64,000 nt of DNA from Sedimentitalea arenosa (GTDB lineage: Bacteria > Pseudomonadota > Alphaproteobacteria > Rhodobacterales > Rhodobacteraceae). How positions within the stretch are numbered: the first letter of the stretch is position 1; the number at the start of each line of letters is the position of its first letter. The notes under the pieces were generated by a model. It was given only the letters and a program-made list of their open reading frames with translations. It was not told where the DNA came from and did not search any database. A program made the position numbers and the translations under genes. This document shows, piece by piece, positions 15,737-24,917 of the stretch. Location: the NCBI RefSeq assembly GCF_016428585.1, contig NZ_JAELVR010000005.1, positions 186,001-250,000 on the forward strand, given 5' to 3'.

Positions 15737-16981
15737 ATGCGAAATACGACCAAGCTGGGCGTCAGCACGGCGCTGGCTCTCATCATCGGCGCCACTTCGG
15801 CCTTCGCCGAGGACATCAAGATCGCCTTCATCGACCCGTTGTCGGGGCCGTTCGCCGCGACCGGCACCAACGGCTTGCACCAGTTCCAGTTCGCCGCCGA
15901 CAAGCTGGTGAACGAGAAGGGCGGTGTTCTTGACGGGCAGACGTTCGAAGTGATCGGCTTCGACAACAAGATCAGCCCCAAGGAATCGCTGATCCAGCTG
16001 CAGGTCGCCATCGACCAGGGCATTCGCTATGTCGTGCAGGGCAACAGCTCGGGCGTGGCCAACGCGCTGACCGAGGCCATCGACAAGCACAACCGCCGCA
16101 ACCCGGAAAGCCGAGTGCTGTTCCTGAATTACGCGGCCGTCGACCCGGCGCTGACCAACGACAAATGCAACTTCTGGCACTTCCGTTTCGACGCCAATGC
16201 CGACATCAAGATGGACGCGCTGACCGACGTGATCGCGGCGAACGAGGACATCAAGAAGGTCTATGTCATCGGGCAGGATTATTCCTTCGGCAAGGCCGTC
16301 GCCGCGGCGGCAGAAGCCAACCTGGCCGAAAAGCGGTCGGATATCGAGATCGTCGGCAACGAGCTTCACCCGATCGGCAAGGTCAAGGACTTCACCCCCT
16401 ATGCTCGCAAGGTCGTTTCCTCCGAGGCTGATGCCGTGATCACCGGCAACTGGGGGGCGGACATGCTCGGCCTCGGCAAGTCGATCATCGAGAACGGCTT
16501 TACCGGCCCGATCTACACCTACTACGCGGCCGGGAGCGGCATCACCGCGGCCTTTGGCGAAGGCGGCAAGGGAACGATCCGGCTGATCAGCGAAGGCCAG
16601 ATCAACCCGCCGGCATCGGACGAGTCGACCGCCTATTACGAAGCGTTCAAGGCAAAGTATCCGGACGGCAACATCGACCAATCCCGTATCGCCAACACGA
16701 TCGGAATGCTGGCGCAAGCGATCCAGGAAGCCGGGACCGCGACGGATGTCGTGGCGGTGGCGACCGCGCTCGAAGGCATGGAGTACGACAGCATGTGGGG
16801 CAGCAAGATCTACATGCGCCCGCAGGATCACCAGGCGATCCAGAACATGCACATCGCCGTGCACACGGACGAGGGCGTGACCTTCGACTATGACAACTCG
16901 GGCTTTGGCGTCGTGACCGAAACCACGGTCGAGATGGCCGGGATGGACAGCCCGACCACTTGCGAGATGCAGCGCCCCTGA
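15737..16981 (+). CDS. HAAT-type ABC transporter substrate-binding protein (cluster 1)
   Basis: The product is 414 residues. The signal peptide ends near ATSAFA/EDI, followed by a type 1 periplasmic-binding fold (IKIAFIDPLSGPFAATG, VIGQDYSFGKAVA). The family binds branched-chain amino acids, amides or carboxylic and aromatic acids. Two cysteines occur in the mature protein (DKCNFWHF and PTTCEMQ). It heads an operon with two permeases and two ATPases, then catabolic enzymes, so an organic-acid ligand is more likely than leucine. GGGAGGA precedes the start. Confidence 0.92.
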   Translation: MRNTTKLGVSTALALIIGATSAFAEDIKIAFIDPLSGPFAATGTNGLHQFQFAADKLVNEKGGVLDGQTFEVIGFDNKISPKESLIQLQVAIDQGIRYVVQGNSSGVANALTEAIDKHNRRNPESRVLFLNYAAVDPALTNDKCNFWHFRFDANADIKMDALTDVIAANEDIKKVYVIGQDYSFGKAVAAAAEANLAEKRSDIEIVGNELHPIGKVKDFTPYARKVVSSEADAVITGNWGADMLGLGKSIIENGFTGPIYTYYAAGSGITAAFGEGGKGTIRLISEGQINPPASDESTAYYEAFKAKYPDGNIDQSRIANTIGMLAQAIQEAGTATDVVAVATALEGMEYDSMWGSKIYMRPQDHQAIQNMHIAVHTDEGVTFDYDNSGFGVVTETTVEMAGMDSPTTCEMQRP

Positions 16982-16994
16982 GGCTTGCTCTGAT

Positions 16995-17025
16995 CCGCTC
17001 CGGTGCCTGATACGGGCCGGAGCGG
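16995..17025 (+). terminator. Intercistronic hairpin after substrate-binding-protein gene
   Basis: The arms CCGCTCCGG and CCGGAGCGG form a perfect 9-bp stem with a 13-base loop, 13 bp after the stop codon. No U-run follows, so this is more likely an mRNA-stabilising or partial attenuating hairpin that lets the binding protein be made in excess over the permeases. Confidence 0.5.
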
Positions 17026-17064
17026 GTTCTCGCATCACTTCCTTGCGACCGACTGGAGGGCCCG

Positions 17065-18021
17065 ATGGAGCTCGTACTCGTCAATCTGATCGACGGGCTG
17101 GTGACCGGACTGCTGCTGTTCATGCTGTCCGCCGGCCTGACCCTGATTTTCTCGATGATGGGTGTGCTGAACTTCGCCCATGCCAGCTTTTACATGCTGG
17201 GCGCCTATTTCGCCTACCAGATCAGCCTCGGACTGGGATTCTGGATGGGCCTTCTGCTTGCGCCACTGATCGTCGGTGTCATGGGGGCCGGGGTCGAACG
17301 CTATGGTCTGCGACGGGTTCACCAATACGGACATGTGCCCGAACTGATCTTCACCTTCGGTCTTGCGCTGCTGATCGAGGAACTGGTGCAGTTCATCTGG
17401 GGCAAGAACCAGATGCCCTATGACATCCCCGAGGTTCTGAACTTCACGGCCTTCGCCATCGCCGGCAACTCGATACCCGCCTACAAGATCTTCATGATCT
17501 TCATCTCGATCAGTATCTTCATCGGGCTGCTCTATATCCTGACGAAAACCCGTGTCGGCATGATCATCCAGGCCGCGCTCAGCTATCCGCGGACGGTCGA
17601 GTCGCTGGGACACAACGTGCCGCTGATCTTCATGGGCGTGTTCGGGGTCGGCACCGCGCTGGCCGGCGTCGCGGGTGTCATCGCCGGGCCAGTGCTGGGC
17701 ACGTTCCCGGGCATGGCCTTCGTTCTTGGTTCCATCGTTTTCGTGACCATCGTGATCGGCGGGCTCGGCTCGCTCTGGGGGGCGCTGGTGGCGTCCCTTC
17801 TGATCGGATGGATCACGACCTTCGCCAAGTCCTACAACGTGCGGATGGAGGACATCCTCAACGGCATCGGCATCGTCACGCCCAGCGATCTCGAAGACAA
17901 CATCTTCCGTGACCTGTGGACCCTGACCAGCCCGCAGATCGCCGATATCCTGCCCTATATCCTGATGGTGCTGATCCTCATATTCCGCCCCTATGGCCTG
18001 TTCGGAAAGCGTGACGCATGA
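17065..18021 (+). CDS. HAAT ABC transporter permease, LivH type (cluster 1)
   Basis: The product is 318 residues with about eight membrane helices. LivH-family signatures include MMGVLNFAHASFYMLGAY near the N-terminus, and the coupling region IVFVTIVIGGLGSLWGA. The stop overlaps the livM-type start by 4 bp. It forms the inner-membrane channel with the LivM-type partner. Confidence 0.92.
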   Translation: MELVLVNLIDGLVTGLLLFMLSAGLTLIFSMMGVLNFAHASFYMLGAYFAYQISLGLGFWMGLLLAPLIVGVMGAGVERYGLRRVHQYGHVPELIFTFGLALLIEELVQFIWGKNQMPYDIPEVLNFTAFAIAGNSIPAYKIFMIFISISIFIGLLYILTKTRVGMIIQAALSYPRTVESLGHNVPLIFMGVFGVGTALAGVAGVIAGPVLGTFPGMAFVLGSIVFVTIVIGGLGSLWGALVASLLIGWITTFAKSYNVRMEDILNGIGIVTPSDLEDNIFRDLWTLTSPQIADILPYILMVLILIFRPYGLFGKRDA

Positions 18022-19322
18022 GTGAACAAGACCAGATAACCACCGATCCGACCAAGCCCGCGCAGCGGATGCGCGCGGGATCGATGACGCTGAGCCTCAC
18101 GCCGTGGCTGGTTTCGGGGTTCGTGCTGCTGATCCTGCCGCTCGTTTTCACCAACAATTCTGCGATCACCATCATGAACCAGATGGCGATCACGATCGTC
18201 TTCGCGCTCGCCTACAACATGCTGTTGGGCCAGGGCGGAATGCTGTCCTTCGGCCACGCGGTCTATGCCGGGGTCGGCGGCTTCGGATGCATGCATATCA
18301 TGAACGCCTCCGACTTCTTCTCGACCTTGCCGCTGCCGCTGCTGCCGGTCTTCGGCGGCTTGTTCGGCATGGCGCTGGCGATGATCGTTGGGAGTTTCTC
18401 GACCCGTAGCGCCGGCACCGTCTTCGCCATGATCAGCCTCGGCGTCGGCGAATTGATCGCGGCCTGTTCGATCATCATCGTGGCCTTCTTCGGTGGCGAG
18501 GAAGGCATTTCCGGCGACCGGACCTATGGCCTGCCGTTCTTTGGCGTCGAGTTCCTGAAGCAGATCGAGGTCTACTACCTGATCGCGGGCTGGTTGATGA
18601 TCTCGGCGGCGCTGATGTACCTGTTTTCGCGCACGCCCATCGGCCGCATGGCCAACGCTGTGCGCGACAACCCGGAGCGGGCCGAGTTCCTCGGCTATTC
18701 CGCGCGCTGGGTGCGCTTCTACAGCTTCATCTTCTCGGGCTTCTTCGCCGGGGTCGCGGGGGCGCTGTTTGCGATCAACTACGAGATTCTGACCGAAGAG
18801 AACCTGAACACCGCGTCCTCGGGCGTGATCCTTCTGGTGACCTTCCTCGGAGGGGTCGGCTTCTTCTTCGGCCCGATCATCGGGGCGATCGCCTTCACGC
18901 TGCTGCAGACCGTGCTCAGCCTCCAGACGGAACTCTGGGCCTTCTATGCCGGGGTTCTCTTCGTCGCGACGGTGATGTTCTTTCCCGGCGGTCTGGCGGG
19001 GCTCATCATGATGCATGTGCCGGCGTTCAAGTTCGGCAAGGCGCGCTTGCTTCTGATGCCTTACCTCAAGACGCTGTTGCCCGCCGTGATCGGAATTCTC
19101 GGGCTTTCGGCGCTGGTCGAAATGACCTTTCATGTCCGCCACGCGGCTACCGGCGAGAACGAGATGACTCTCTTCTGGACAACGTTCGACAGCCATTCTT
19201 TCCTGCCCTGGATCATTGCGCTGGTGGTAACGGCGGTCGCTTTCTGGGTGACGCGGCGCAACACGCCGGAGATGGTCGAAGCCTGGCACAAGGCCAATAC
19301 CTTCCCGGGAGGCGGCGCATGA
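18018..19322 (+). CDS. HAAT ABC transporter permease, LivM type, with extended C-terminus (cluster 1)
   Basis: The product is 434 residues, longer than the usual 320-350. Core motifs are AYNMLLGQGGMLSFGHAVY and the coupling segment LVTFLGGVGFFFGP. After the normal end (near FFPGGLAGLIM) about 100 residues follow, with two more hydrophobic helices (LPAVIGILGLSALVEM, FLPWIIALVVTAVAF). The gene overlaps both neighbours by 4 bp. Confidence 0.9.
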   Translation: MSEQDQITTDPTKPAQRMRAGSMTLSLTPWLVSGFVLLILPLVFTNNSAITIMNQMAITIVFALAYNMLLGQGGMLSFGHAVYAGVGGFGCMHIMNASDFFSTLPLPLLPVFGGLFGMALAMIVGSFSTRSAGTVFAMISLGVGELIAACSIIIVAFFGGEEGISGDRTYGLPFFGVEFLKQIEVYYLIAGWLMISAALMYLFSRTPIGRMANAVRDNPERAEFLGYSARWVRFYSFIFSGFFAGVAGALFAINYEILTEENLNTASSGVILLVTFLGGVGFFFGPIIGAIAFTLLQTVLSLQTELWAFYAGVLFVATVMFFPGGLAGLIMMHVPAFKFGKARLLLMPYLKTLLPAVIGILGLSALVEMTFHVRHAATGENEMTLFWTTFDSHSFLPWIIALVVTAVAFWVTRRNTPEMVEAWHKANTFPGGGA

Positions 19323-20095
19323 ACGCGATAACCGACACCACACCGGCGCTGGCCATCGAGGACCTGCGCAAGAGCTTCGGCAAGGCCGAGATCATCCGCG
19401 GCGTGAACCTGAGGATCGGCAAGGGCGAACGCCATGCCGTGATCGGTCCCAACGGGGCAGGGAAGTCCACACTGTTCAACCTGATCACCGGTCGCTTTCC
19501 GCCCACCTCGGGCAAGGTCAGCCTGCATGGCAAGAATCTTGCAGGGATGGCCCCGTTCCAGATCAACCGCATGGGGCTGAGCCGATCCTTCCAGATCACC
19601 AACATCTTCCCCAAGATGACCGTGTTCGAGAATGTCCGCTGTTCGCTGCTCTGGTCCAAGGGGTACAGGTATTCCTTCTGGAACCTCGTCAGCAAGTCGC
19701 GCGATCTGACCGAATCCGCCGACGCGATCCTCGACCAGATCAACCTCTTGAACCGGCGCGACCTGCCCGCCGGCGTTTTGTCCTATGCCGAGCAGCGTGC
19801 ACTGGAGATCGGGATCACCATAGCGGGCGGTGCCGATCTCATCATGCTCGACGAACCGACAGCGGGGATGAGCCACTCGGAAACCGACTATATCGTCGAT
19901 CTCATCCGCAAGGTTACCGAGGACAAGACGCTGATCATGGTGGAACATGACATGGGTGTGGTCTTTGGACTGGCCGATTACATTTCGGTCCTCGTCTACG
20001 GCGAAATCATCGCGACCGGTCGCCCCGAAGAGGTGAGGGCGAATCCCAAGGTGCAGGAAGCCTATCTCGGGGCTGCGTTGGAGGCAGAGCATTAA
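19319..20095 (+). CDS. HAAT ABC transporter ATP-binding protein, LivG type (cluster 1)
   Basis: The product is 258 residues. It has Walker A IGPNGAGKST, a degenerate signature region LSYAEQRALEIG, Walker B LIMLDEPTAGM and the H-loop MVEHDM. The usual LSGG is replaced by LSYA, which is common in LivG-type subunits. It is followed without a gap by the LivF-type ATPase. Confidence 0.92.
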   Translation: MNAITDTTPALAIEDLRKSFGKAEIIRGVNLRIGKGERHAVIGPNGAGKSTLFNLITGRFPPTSGKVSLHGKNLAGMAPFQINRMGLSRSFQITNIFPKMTVFENVRCSLLWSKGYRYSFWNLVSKSRDLTESADAILDQINLLNRRDLPAGVLSYAEQRALEIGITIAGGADLIMLDEPTAGMSHSETDYIVDLIRKVTEDKTLIMVEHDMGVVFGLADYISVLVYGEIIATGRPEEVRANPKVQEAYLGAALEAEH

Positions 20096-20797
20096 ATGCT
20101 GGAAGTTCAGGACATGCATGCCTTCTACGGCAAGTCGCACATCCTTCAGGGCGTGAACATGAACATCCAGGAGGGCGAGATCGTCGCGCTGCTGGGGCGC
20201 AATGGGGTCGGGCGGTCGACCACCTGCAAGGCGATCATGGGCGAGGTTCCGCCCGAAGGCGTCGTGCGCTTCAAGGGGCACGACATCGCCGGCAAGAAGG
20301 CTTTCGAGATCGCGAACCTTGGCGTGGGCTACGTGCCCGAGAACCGTGATATTTTTCCCGGGCTTACCACGCGGCAGAACCTGATCCTGGGTCTGAAGCC
20401 GGGCCAGAAGGATGGGACCGGGCGCTGGTCGATGGAGGATATGTTCGATCTTTTCGAAAACCTTCGCAACCGCGCCGATGTCGAAGCGTCGGTTCTGTCA
20501 GGCGGCGAACAACAGATGCTGACCATGTGCCGGACACTTATGGGCGATCCTGATTTCATCATGATCGACGAGCCGACCGAGGGCCTTTCACCACAAATGA
20601 CGCAGAAGGTCGCCGAGCTTTTGCAGGAGATCGCCCGGCGCGGTATCGCGACCCTTCTCGTCGAACAAAAGCTTTCGATCGCCATGGACATTGCCCACCG
20701 GGTCTACGTGATGGGCCATGGGCAGGTCGTGTTCGAAGGCACGCCGGCCGAGTTGCGTGGCCGCGAAGACGTGCGCAAGGAATGGCTCGAGGTCTGA
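20096..20797 (+). CDS. HAAT ABC transporter ATP-binding protein, LivF type, Walker A Lys replaced by Arg (cluster 1)
   Basis: The product is 233 residues. The Walker A loop reads GRNGVGRST, with codon CGG (Arg) where ATPases have Lys. The rest looks intact: signature LSGGEQQML, Walker B FIMIDEPTEGL and switch His region LLVEQKLSIA. The start is immediately after the LivG stop. The replacement could weaken this ATP site, leaving LivG to drive transport, or be a tolerated subfamily feature. Confidence 0.92.
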   Translation: MLEVQDMHAFYGKSHILQGVNMNIQEGEIVALLGRNGVGRSTTCKAIMGEVPPEGVVRFKGHDIAGKKAFEIANLGVGYVPENRDIFPGLTTRQNLILGLKPGQKDGTGRWSMEDMFDLFENLRNRADVEASVLSGGEQQMLTMCRTLMGDPDFIMIDEPTEGLSPQMTQKVAELLQEIARRGIATLLVEQKLSIAMDIAHRVYVMGHGQVVFEGTPAELRGREDVRKEWLEV

Positions 20798-20904
20798 GCG
20801 GCGGCAATTCGCGTCTTTGTGGTTGTGAACGGGCGCGGTTCCTAAAATAGTGAATGCGCCGGCAGCGATGCGACACAACAGGCGATGACCGGGCAGGAGA
20901 CGAG

Positions 20905-21660
20905 ATGACAGCCAGCGCTTTGATACGCAGGGAGCACGCCGACGGCGTCGTGGAGCTCTGCCTGAACCGGGCGCCCGTCAACGCGTTGAGTGCGGACTTT
21001 CTGATGGACCTGGCGGCAACCGTGGACGATCTCGCCGGCGATGACTCCACCCGTGCGATTGTATTGACAAGCGATTTCAAGGTTTTTTCAGCCGGTCTTG
21101 ACCTGAAAGAGGCGCAAGGCTTCGATCTCGGCGCGCAGCACGATATCGTCGAGGGGCTCAACGAGGGGTTTCTCAGCCTTTATGCCTGCCCGAAGCCCGT
21201 TATCGTCGCGGTCAACGGCGCCGCCATTGCGGGCGGGCTGTTCTTCGTTTTGGCCAGCGACCTCCGGTTGGCGAGCCCTGCAGCGCGGTTCGGGCTGGCC
21301 GAGGTGCGGGTCGGCGCCGACTTCCCGGTCGGCCCGCTCGAGATTGCCCGCGCGACCCTGACGGCGGATGCCGCACGCAATCTCATGCTGACCGGCCTGC
21401 CGATCGATGCGCAGCGGGCCCATGCGCTCGGCATCATCGACGAACTGGTCGAACCCGACGCGCTGCGCGAGCGCGCGTTGCACCGTGCAGCAGATCTCGC
21501 GGGACTGCCGCCAGGAACGTTTGCAAGTGTCAAGTCGCAACTGCGGGGCGACGTGATCGACACCATGCGCAGCGCGATGGACGCCGGCGGCAACGCGCCC
21601 GAAGACGGGTGGTTCACGGCCGAAACCGTGCCGGCCATGAAGCGGATGATCGGGGGCTGA
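20905..21660 (+). CDS. Enoyl-CoA hydratase/isomerase family protein (crotonase)
   Basis: The product is 251 residues. The first oxyanion loop is FSAGLDLKEAQG and the second is NGAAIAGGLFFVLASDL. The first catalytic Glu position is Phe, while the second is kept (FGLAEVRVG). Such one-glutamate crotonases include isomerases and hydrolases as well as hydratases. CAGGAG precedes the start; longer upstream frames lack family sequence. It follows the LivF gene after 107 bp with no terminator seen. Confidence 0.88.
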   Translation: MTASALIRREHADGVVELCLNRAPVNALSADFLMDLAATVDDLAGDDSTRAIVLTSDFKVFSAGLDLKEAQGFDLGAQHDIVEGLNEGFLSLYACPKPVIVAVNGAAIAGGLFFVLASDLRLASPAARFGLAEVRVGADFPVGPLEIARATLTADAARNLMLTGLPIDAQRAHALGIIDELVEPDALRERALHRAADLAGLPPGTFASVKSQLRGDVIDTMRSAMDAGGNAPEDGWFTAETVPAMKRMIGG

Positions 21661-21705
21661 CAGGAGCGCGCGGCGTACGGCAAGACCATGGAAGGACAGG
21701 ACAAG

Positions 21706-22947
21706 ATGAAAGAGGCGCGCCCGGAAACCATGGGGCTCGACCCTGACCGGCTGGAACGGATCGAAACCTGGATGGACCGCTATGTTCAGGACCGCAAGTT
21801 CGCAGGGTCTTCGCTGTTGATCGCGCGGGACGGCAAGGAAGTCTGGTTCAACGCCACCGGCCTGCGCAATGTCGAAGACGGCTTGCCGTTCGAGCGCGAC
21901 ACGGTGGCGCGGATCTATTCGATGACCAAGCCGATCACCTCGGTCGCGGTGATGATGCTCGTCGAACGGGGGCTGTTCACGCTCGACACGCCGGTTTCGG
22001 CCCTGCTGCCTGTCTTTTCCAAGATGTCTGCTCTGATACCAGGTGCCGAGCGCATCGACCAGGCGGAACGCTGCGCCACGCCAACGATCCACCAGCTTCT
22101 GACCCACACCAGCGGGCTCAGCTATCCGTTCAATCCCGGCGTGTTGCCGCGCGAGATGGACGAGCGAAAGATCATCTTCGGTCCCCGTCAGGGGCGGCTG
22201 GCGGACATGGTCGATCAGGTTGCCGAACTGCCATTGGCGTTCAAGCCCGGAAAGCGGTGGGAGTATTCCGTCGCCATCGACATCCTCGGACGCGTGGTCG
22301 AGGTGGTCTCGGGCCAGGATCTCGACAGCTTTTTCCGCGACCATATCCTAGGCCCGTTGGGAATGAGCCAGACGGGGTTTTCCGTGCCAGAGGGCACAGG
22401 TGACAGGTTTGCTTCGCTCTACACGCCTGTGGCGGGCAATGCGATGGATCTGAACGCCGCGCGTGAGGGCGGCGAGACCCTGCGACTGACCGATCGGCAC
22501 GGCGCGTCTCCCTTCGAGGCGGCGACGCTCTATTCCGGTGGTGGCGGGTTGGTCGGCACCATCGACGATTACATGGCCTTCGTCGAAATGCTGCGCCGGG
22601 GCGGGATTTGTGAGAACGCCCGCATCCTCGGCCCGGCCACCGTCGACTTCATGCTGCACAACCATCTTCACGGCGACATCGCCTCGATGGGCCCGCAGAG
22701 TTTCGCGGAACAGCCGATGGACGGCATGGGCTTCGGCCTCGGCGGCGCGGTGGTGCTGGACCCGGCGCGCGCAAGATGTCCGGGCAGTGTCGGAGACTTC
22801 AGTTGGGGTGGCATGGCGTCGACCTTCTTCTGGCTCGATCGTGCGCAGGACATGTCGGTCGTCTTCTTTACGCAGCTGTCGCCCTCCAGCTCCTATCCCG
22901 CACGGGCCGAGTTGAAGGCGCTGGTACAGGCGGCGCTTGTGCCATGA
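21706..22947 (+). CDS. Serine hydrolase of the beta-lactamase/esterase (class C-like) family
   Basis: The product is 413 residues. The SxxK nucleophile motif is YSMTKPIT, the second motif is likely YSVAIDILG, and HTSGLSYPF is the family's usual LLTHTSGL block. No signal peptide is seen, so it is cytoplasmic and more likely an esterase than a beta-lactamase. An ATG at 21688 is possible, but the 21706 start has AAGGACAGGA upstream. It overlaps the next gene by 4 bp. An ester or lactone in the imported substrate could be its target. Confidence 0.88.
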   Translation: MKEARPETMGLDPDRLERIETWMDRYVQDRKFAGSSLLIARDGKEVWFNATGLRNVEDGLPFERDTVARIYSMTKPITSVAVMMLVERGLFTLDTPVSALLPVFSKMSALIPGAERIDQAERCATPTIHQLLTHTSGLSYPFNPGVLPREMDERKIIFGPRQGRLADMVDQVAELPLAFKPGKRWEYSVAIDILGRVVEVVSGQDLDSFFRDHILGPLGMSQTGFSVPEGTGDRFASLYTPVAGNAMDLNAAREGGETLRLTDRHGASPFEAATLYSGGGGLVGTIDDYMAFVEMLRRGGICENARILGPATVDFMLHNHLHGDIASMGPQSFAEQPMDGMGFGLGGAVVLDPARARCPGSVGDFSWGGMASTFFWLDRAQDMSVVFFTQLSPSSSYPARAELKALVQAALVP

Positions 22948-24917
22948 GTGACGCGCGCCCTGTTCTCTGGACCCCGACCCGCGAGCAGGCCGACGCCACT
23001 CGCATGGCTGCCTTCACCCGTTGGCTAAAGGACAAGAAGGGTCTGGAGTTCGCCAATTTCAACGCGCTCTGGACGTGGAGTACCACGGAGATCGAGGACT
23101 TCTGGTCAGCGATCGTCGAATACTTCGACATCCGGTTCAGCACGCCGCCCGAATGCGTCCTGAAAGAGCGTGTCATGCCGGGAGCCGAATGGTTTCCCGG
23201 TGCGCGGTTGAACTTTGCCGAGCATATGCTTCGACAGGCAGAAAAGACTCCGGACGCGACGGCGCTCATCGTGCAGTCCGAAACCTTCGGGACCAGCGAG
23301 TTGAGCTGGCGCGAATTGTCCGACCGGGTGACCAGTGTCGCTGCGCATCTGAAGCGGCTGGGCGTCGAGCAGGGAGACCGGGTCGTCGCGATCCTGCCCA
23401 ACACCGAAACCGCGCTTATCGCCTGTCTCGCCACGGCCAGCATCGGTGCGATCTGGTCGCTCTGCGCGCCCGACATGGGGCACGTCGCGATCCTCGACCG
23501 GTTCCGCCAGATCGAGCCCAAGCTGCTGATCGTGCAGGACGGCTATGTCCACGCGGGCAAGACCATCGACAAGCGCGCGGTGGTCGATACGATCCGCGCG
23601 GGTTTGCCGAGCCTCACGGCCACGATCCTAGTGCCGTTTGTCGCCACTGAAACCGGCGACATGCTGCGCTGGTCCGATCTCCTGTCGGACAAGGCCGCCC
23701 CTGACTTTGTTCAGGTGCCGTTCGATCAGCCGCTCTGGATCGTCTATTCCTCGGGCACCACGGGGAGCCCCAAACCCATCGTGCAAGGTCACGGAGGCGT
23801 CCTGCTGGAAGGCGTCAAGCAATCCCTGCATCAGGACCTGTCTTTCGAGGATCGCTTCTGCTGGCTGACCTCGTCGGGATGGATCATGTGGAACGCCCAG
23901 ATGGTTGCGCTGGGGCAGGGGGCCACAGTTGCGATGTTCGACGGAGCGCCGAACCACCCGGACATGATGGCCGTCTGGCGTTTCGTTTCCGATCACCGCC
24001 TGACCTTCTTCGGCGCGGGCGCGGCCTTCGTCACCGCCTGCGTCAAGGCAGGCATCCGGCCGCGCGACGCTCTCGATTTGGGCGCCTTGAGGGCGATCGG
24101 TGTCACCGGATCCCCCCTGACGGCGGATGGCTATGACTGGGTCTATGACGCGGTCAAGCGCGACGTCTGGCTCGCGCCGTTCTCGGGCGGAACCGATTTC
24201 TGCGGTGCCTTCGTCGGCGGCAATCCGATGCTTCCTGTCCGCGCTGGTGAAATGCAGTGTCGCTTTCTCGGAAACGCGGTGCGGGCTTTTGATGATGAGG
24301 GTCGGGAACTCGTCGGCGAGGTCGGCGAACTGGTCTGCACCGAACCGCTGCCCTCCATGCCGCTCTACTTCTGGGGCGACAGGGATGGGCAGCGCCTGCA
24401 TGACAGCTATTTCGACGCCTATCCCGGCGTCTGGCGCCACGGCGACTGGATAGAGATCACGCCCGAGGGGGGCGCGGTGATCTATGGCCGCTCGGATGCC
24501 ACGATCAACCGCCGGGGCCTTCGGCTCGGCAGCGCCGAGATCTACCAGGCTGTCGAGTCCCTGCCAGAAGTGCTGGATTCGCTGGTGGTTGACTTGGAAT
24601 ACCTTGGACAGGCCAGCTTCATGCCGCTCTTCGTCGTGCTGGCGCCTGATCAGGAACTGACTGACAACATCCGAGACAGGATCCGCGAGTCGATCCGCTC
24701 AACGGTCTCGGCTAGGTTTCTGCCGGACGAGATCGTCCGAATCCGCGAGGTGCCGCGCACCCTGTCGGGCAAGAAGCTGGAGGTTCCGGTCAAGAAGATC
24801 CTGCTGGGCCACGATACGGCGCAGGTCGTCAACCGGGATTCCATGGCCAACCCTGATAGTCTAGACGATATCGTCCCCTATGCCGCTGCACGCGCGGCCA
24901 AGCCGAAAGACAGTTGA
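22944..24917 (+). CDS. Acetoacetate--CoA ligase
   Basis: The product is 657 residues, the full length of acetoacetyl-CoA synthetases. The N-terminal ACAS block (FSTPPECVLKERVMPGAEWF) precedes the adenylate-forming domain with P-loop IVYSSGTTGSPKPIVQ and the C-terminal GRSDATINRRGLRLGSAEIY. A lysine for acyl-adenylation is in TLSGKKLEVPVKK. It should activate acetoacetate or a similar short 3-oxoacid. It is co-translated with the serine hydrolase and abuts tesB. Confidence 0.93.
   Translation: MSDARPVLWTPTREQADATRMAAFTRWLKDKKGLEFANFNALWTWSTTEIEDFWSAIVEYFDIRFSTPPECVLKERVMPGAEWFPGARLNFAEHMLRQAEKTPDATALIVQSETFGTSELSWRELSDRVTSVAAHLKRLGVEQGDRVVAILPNTETALIACLATASIGAIWSLCAPDMGHVAILDRFRQIEPKLLIVQDGYVHAGKTIDKRAVVDTIRAGLPSLTATILVPFVATETGDMLRWSDLLSDKAAPDFVQVPFDQPLWIVYSSGTTGSPKPIVQGHGGVLLEGVKQSLHQDLSFEDRFCWLTSSGWIMWNAQMVALGQGATVAMFDGAPNHPDMMAVWRFVSDHRLTFFGAGAAFVTACVKAGIRPRDALDLGALRAIGVTGSPLTADGYDWVYDAVKRDVWLAPFSGGTDFCGAFVGGNPMLPVRAGEMQCRFLGNAVRAFDDEGRELVGEVGELVCTEPLPSMPLYFWGDRDGQRLHDSYFDAYPGVWRHGDWIEITPEGGAVIYGRSDATINRRGLRLGSAEIYQAVESLPEVLDSLVVDLEYLGQASFMPLFVVLAPDQELTDNIRDRIRESIRSTVSARFLPDEIVRIREVPRTLSGKKLEVPVKKILLGHDTAQVVNRDSMANPDSLDDIVPYAAARAAKPKDS

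Noticed and set aside
15567-15911. Open frame running from the control region into the substrate-binding-protein gene
   Set aside because: Its second half is an out-of-frame reading of the signal peptide and N-terminus of the binding protein, and the first half has no recognisable content.
17991-19343. Minus-strand open frame (450 codons) opposite livM
   Set aside because: Antisense to a firm permease gene, extremely rich in His, Arg, Asp and Glu, with no recognisable domain.
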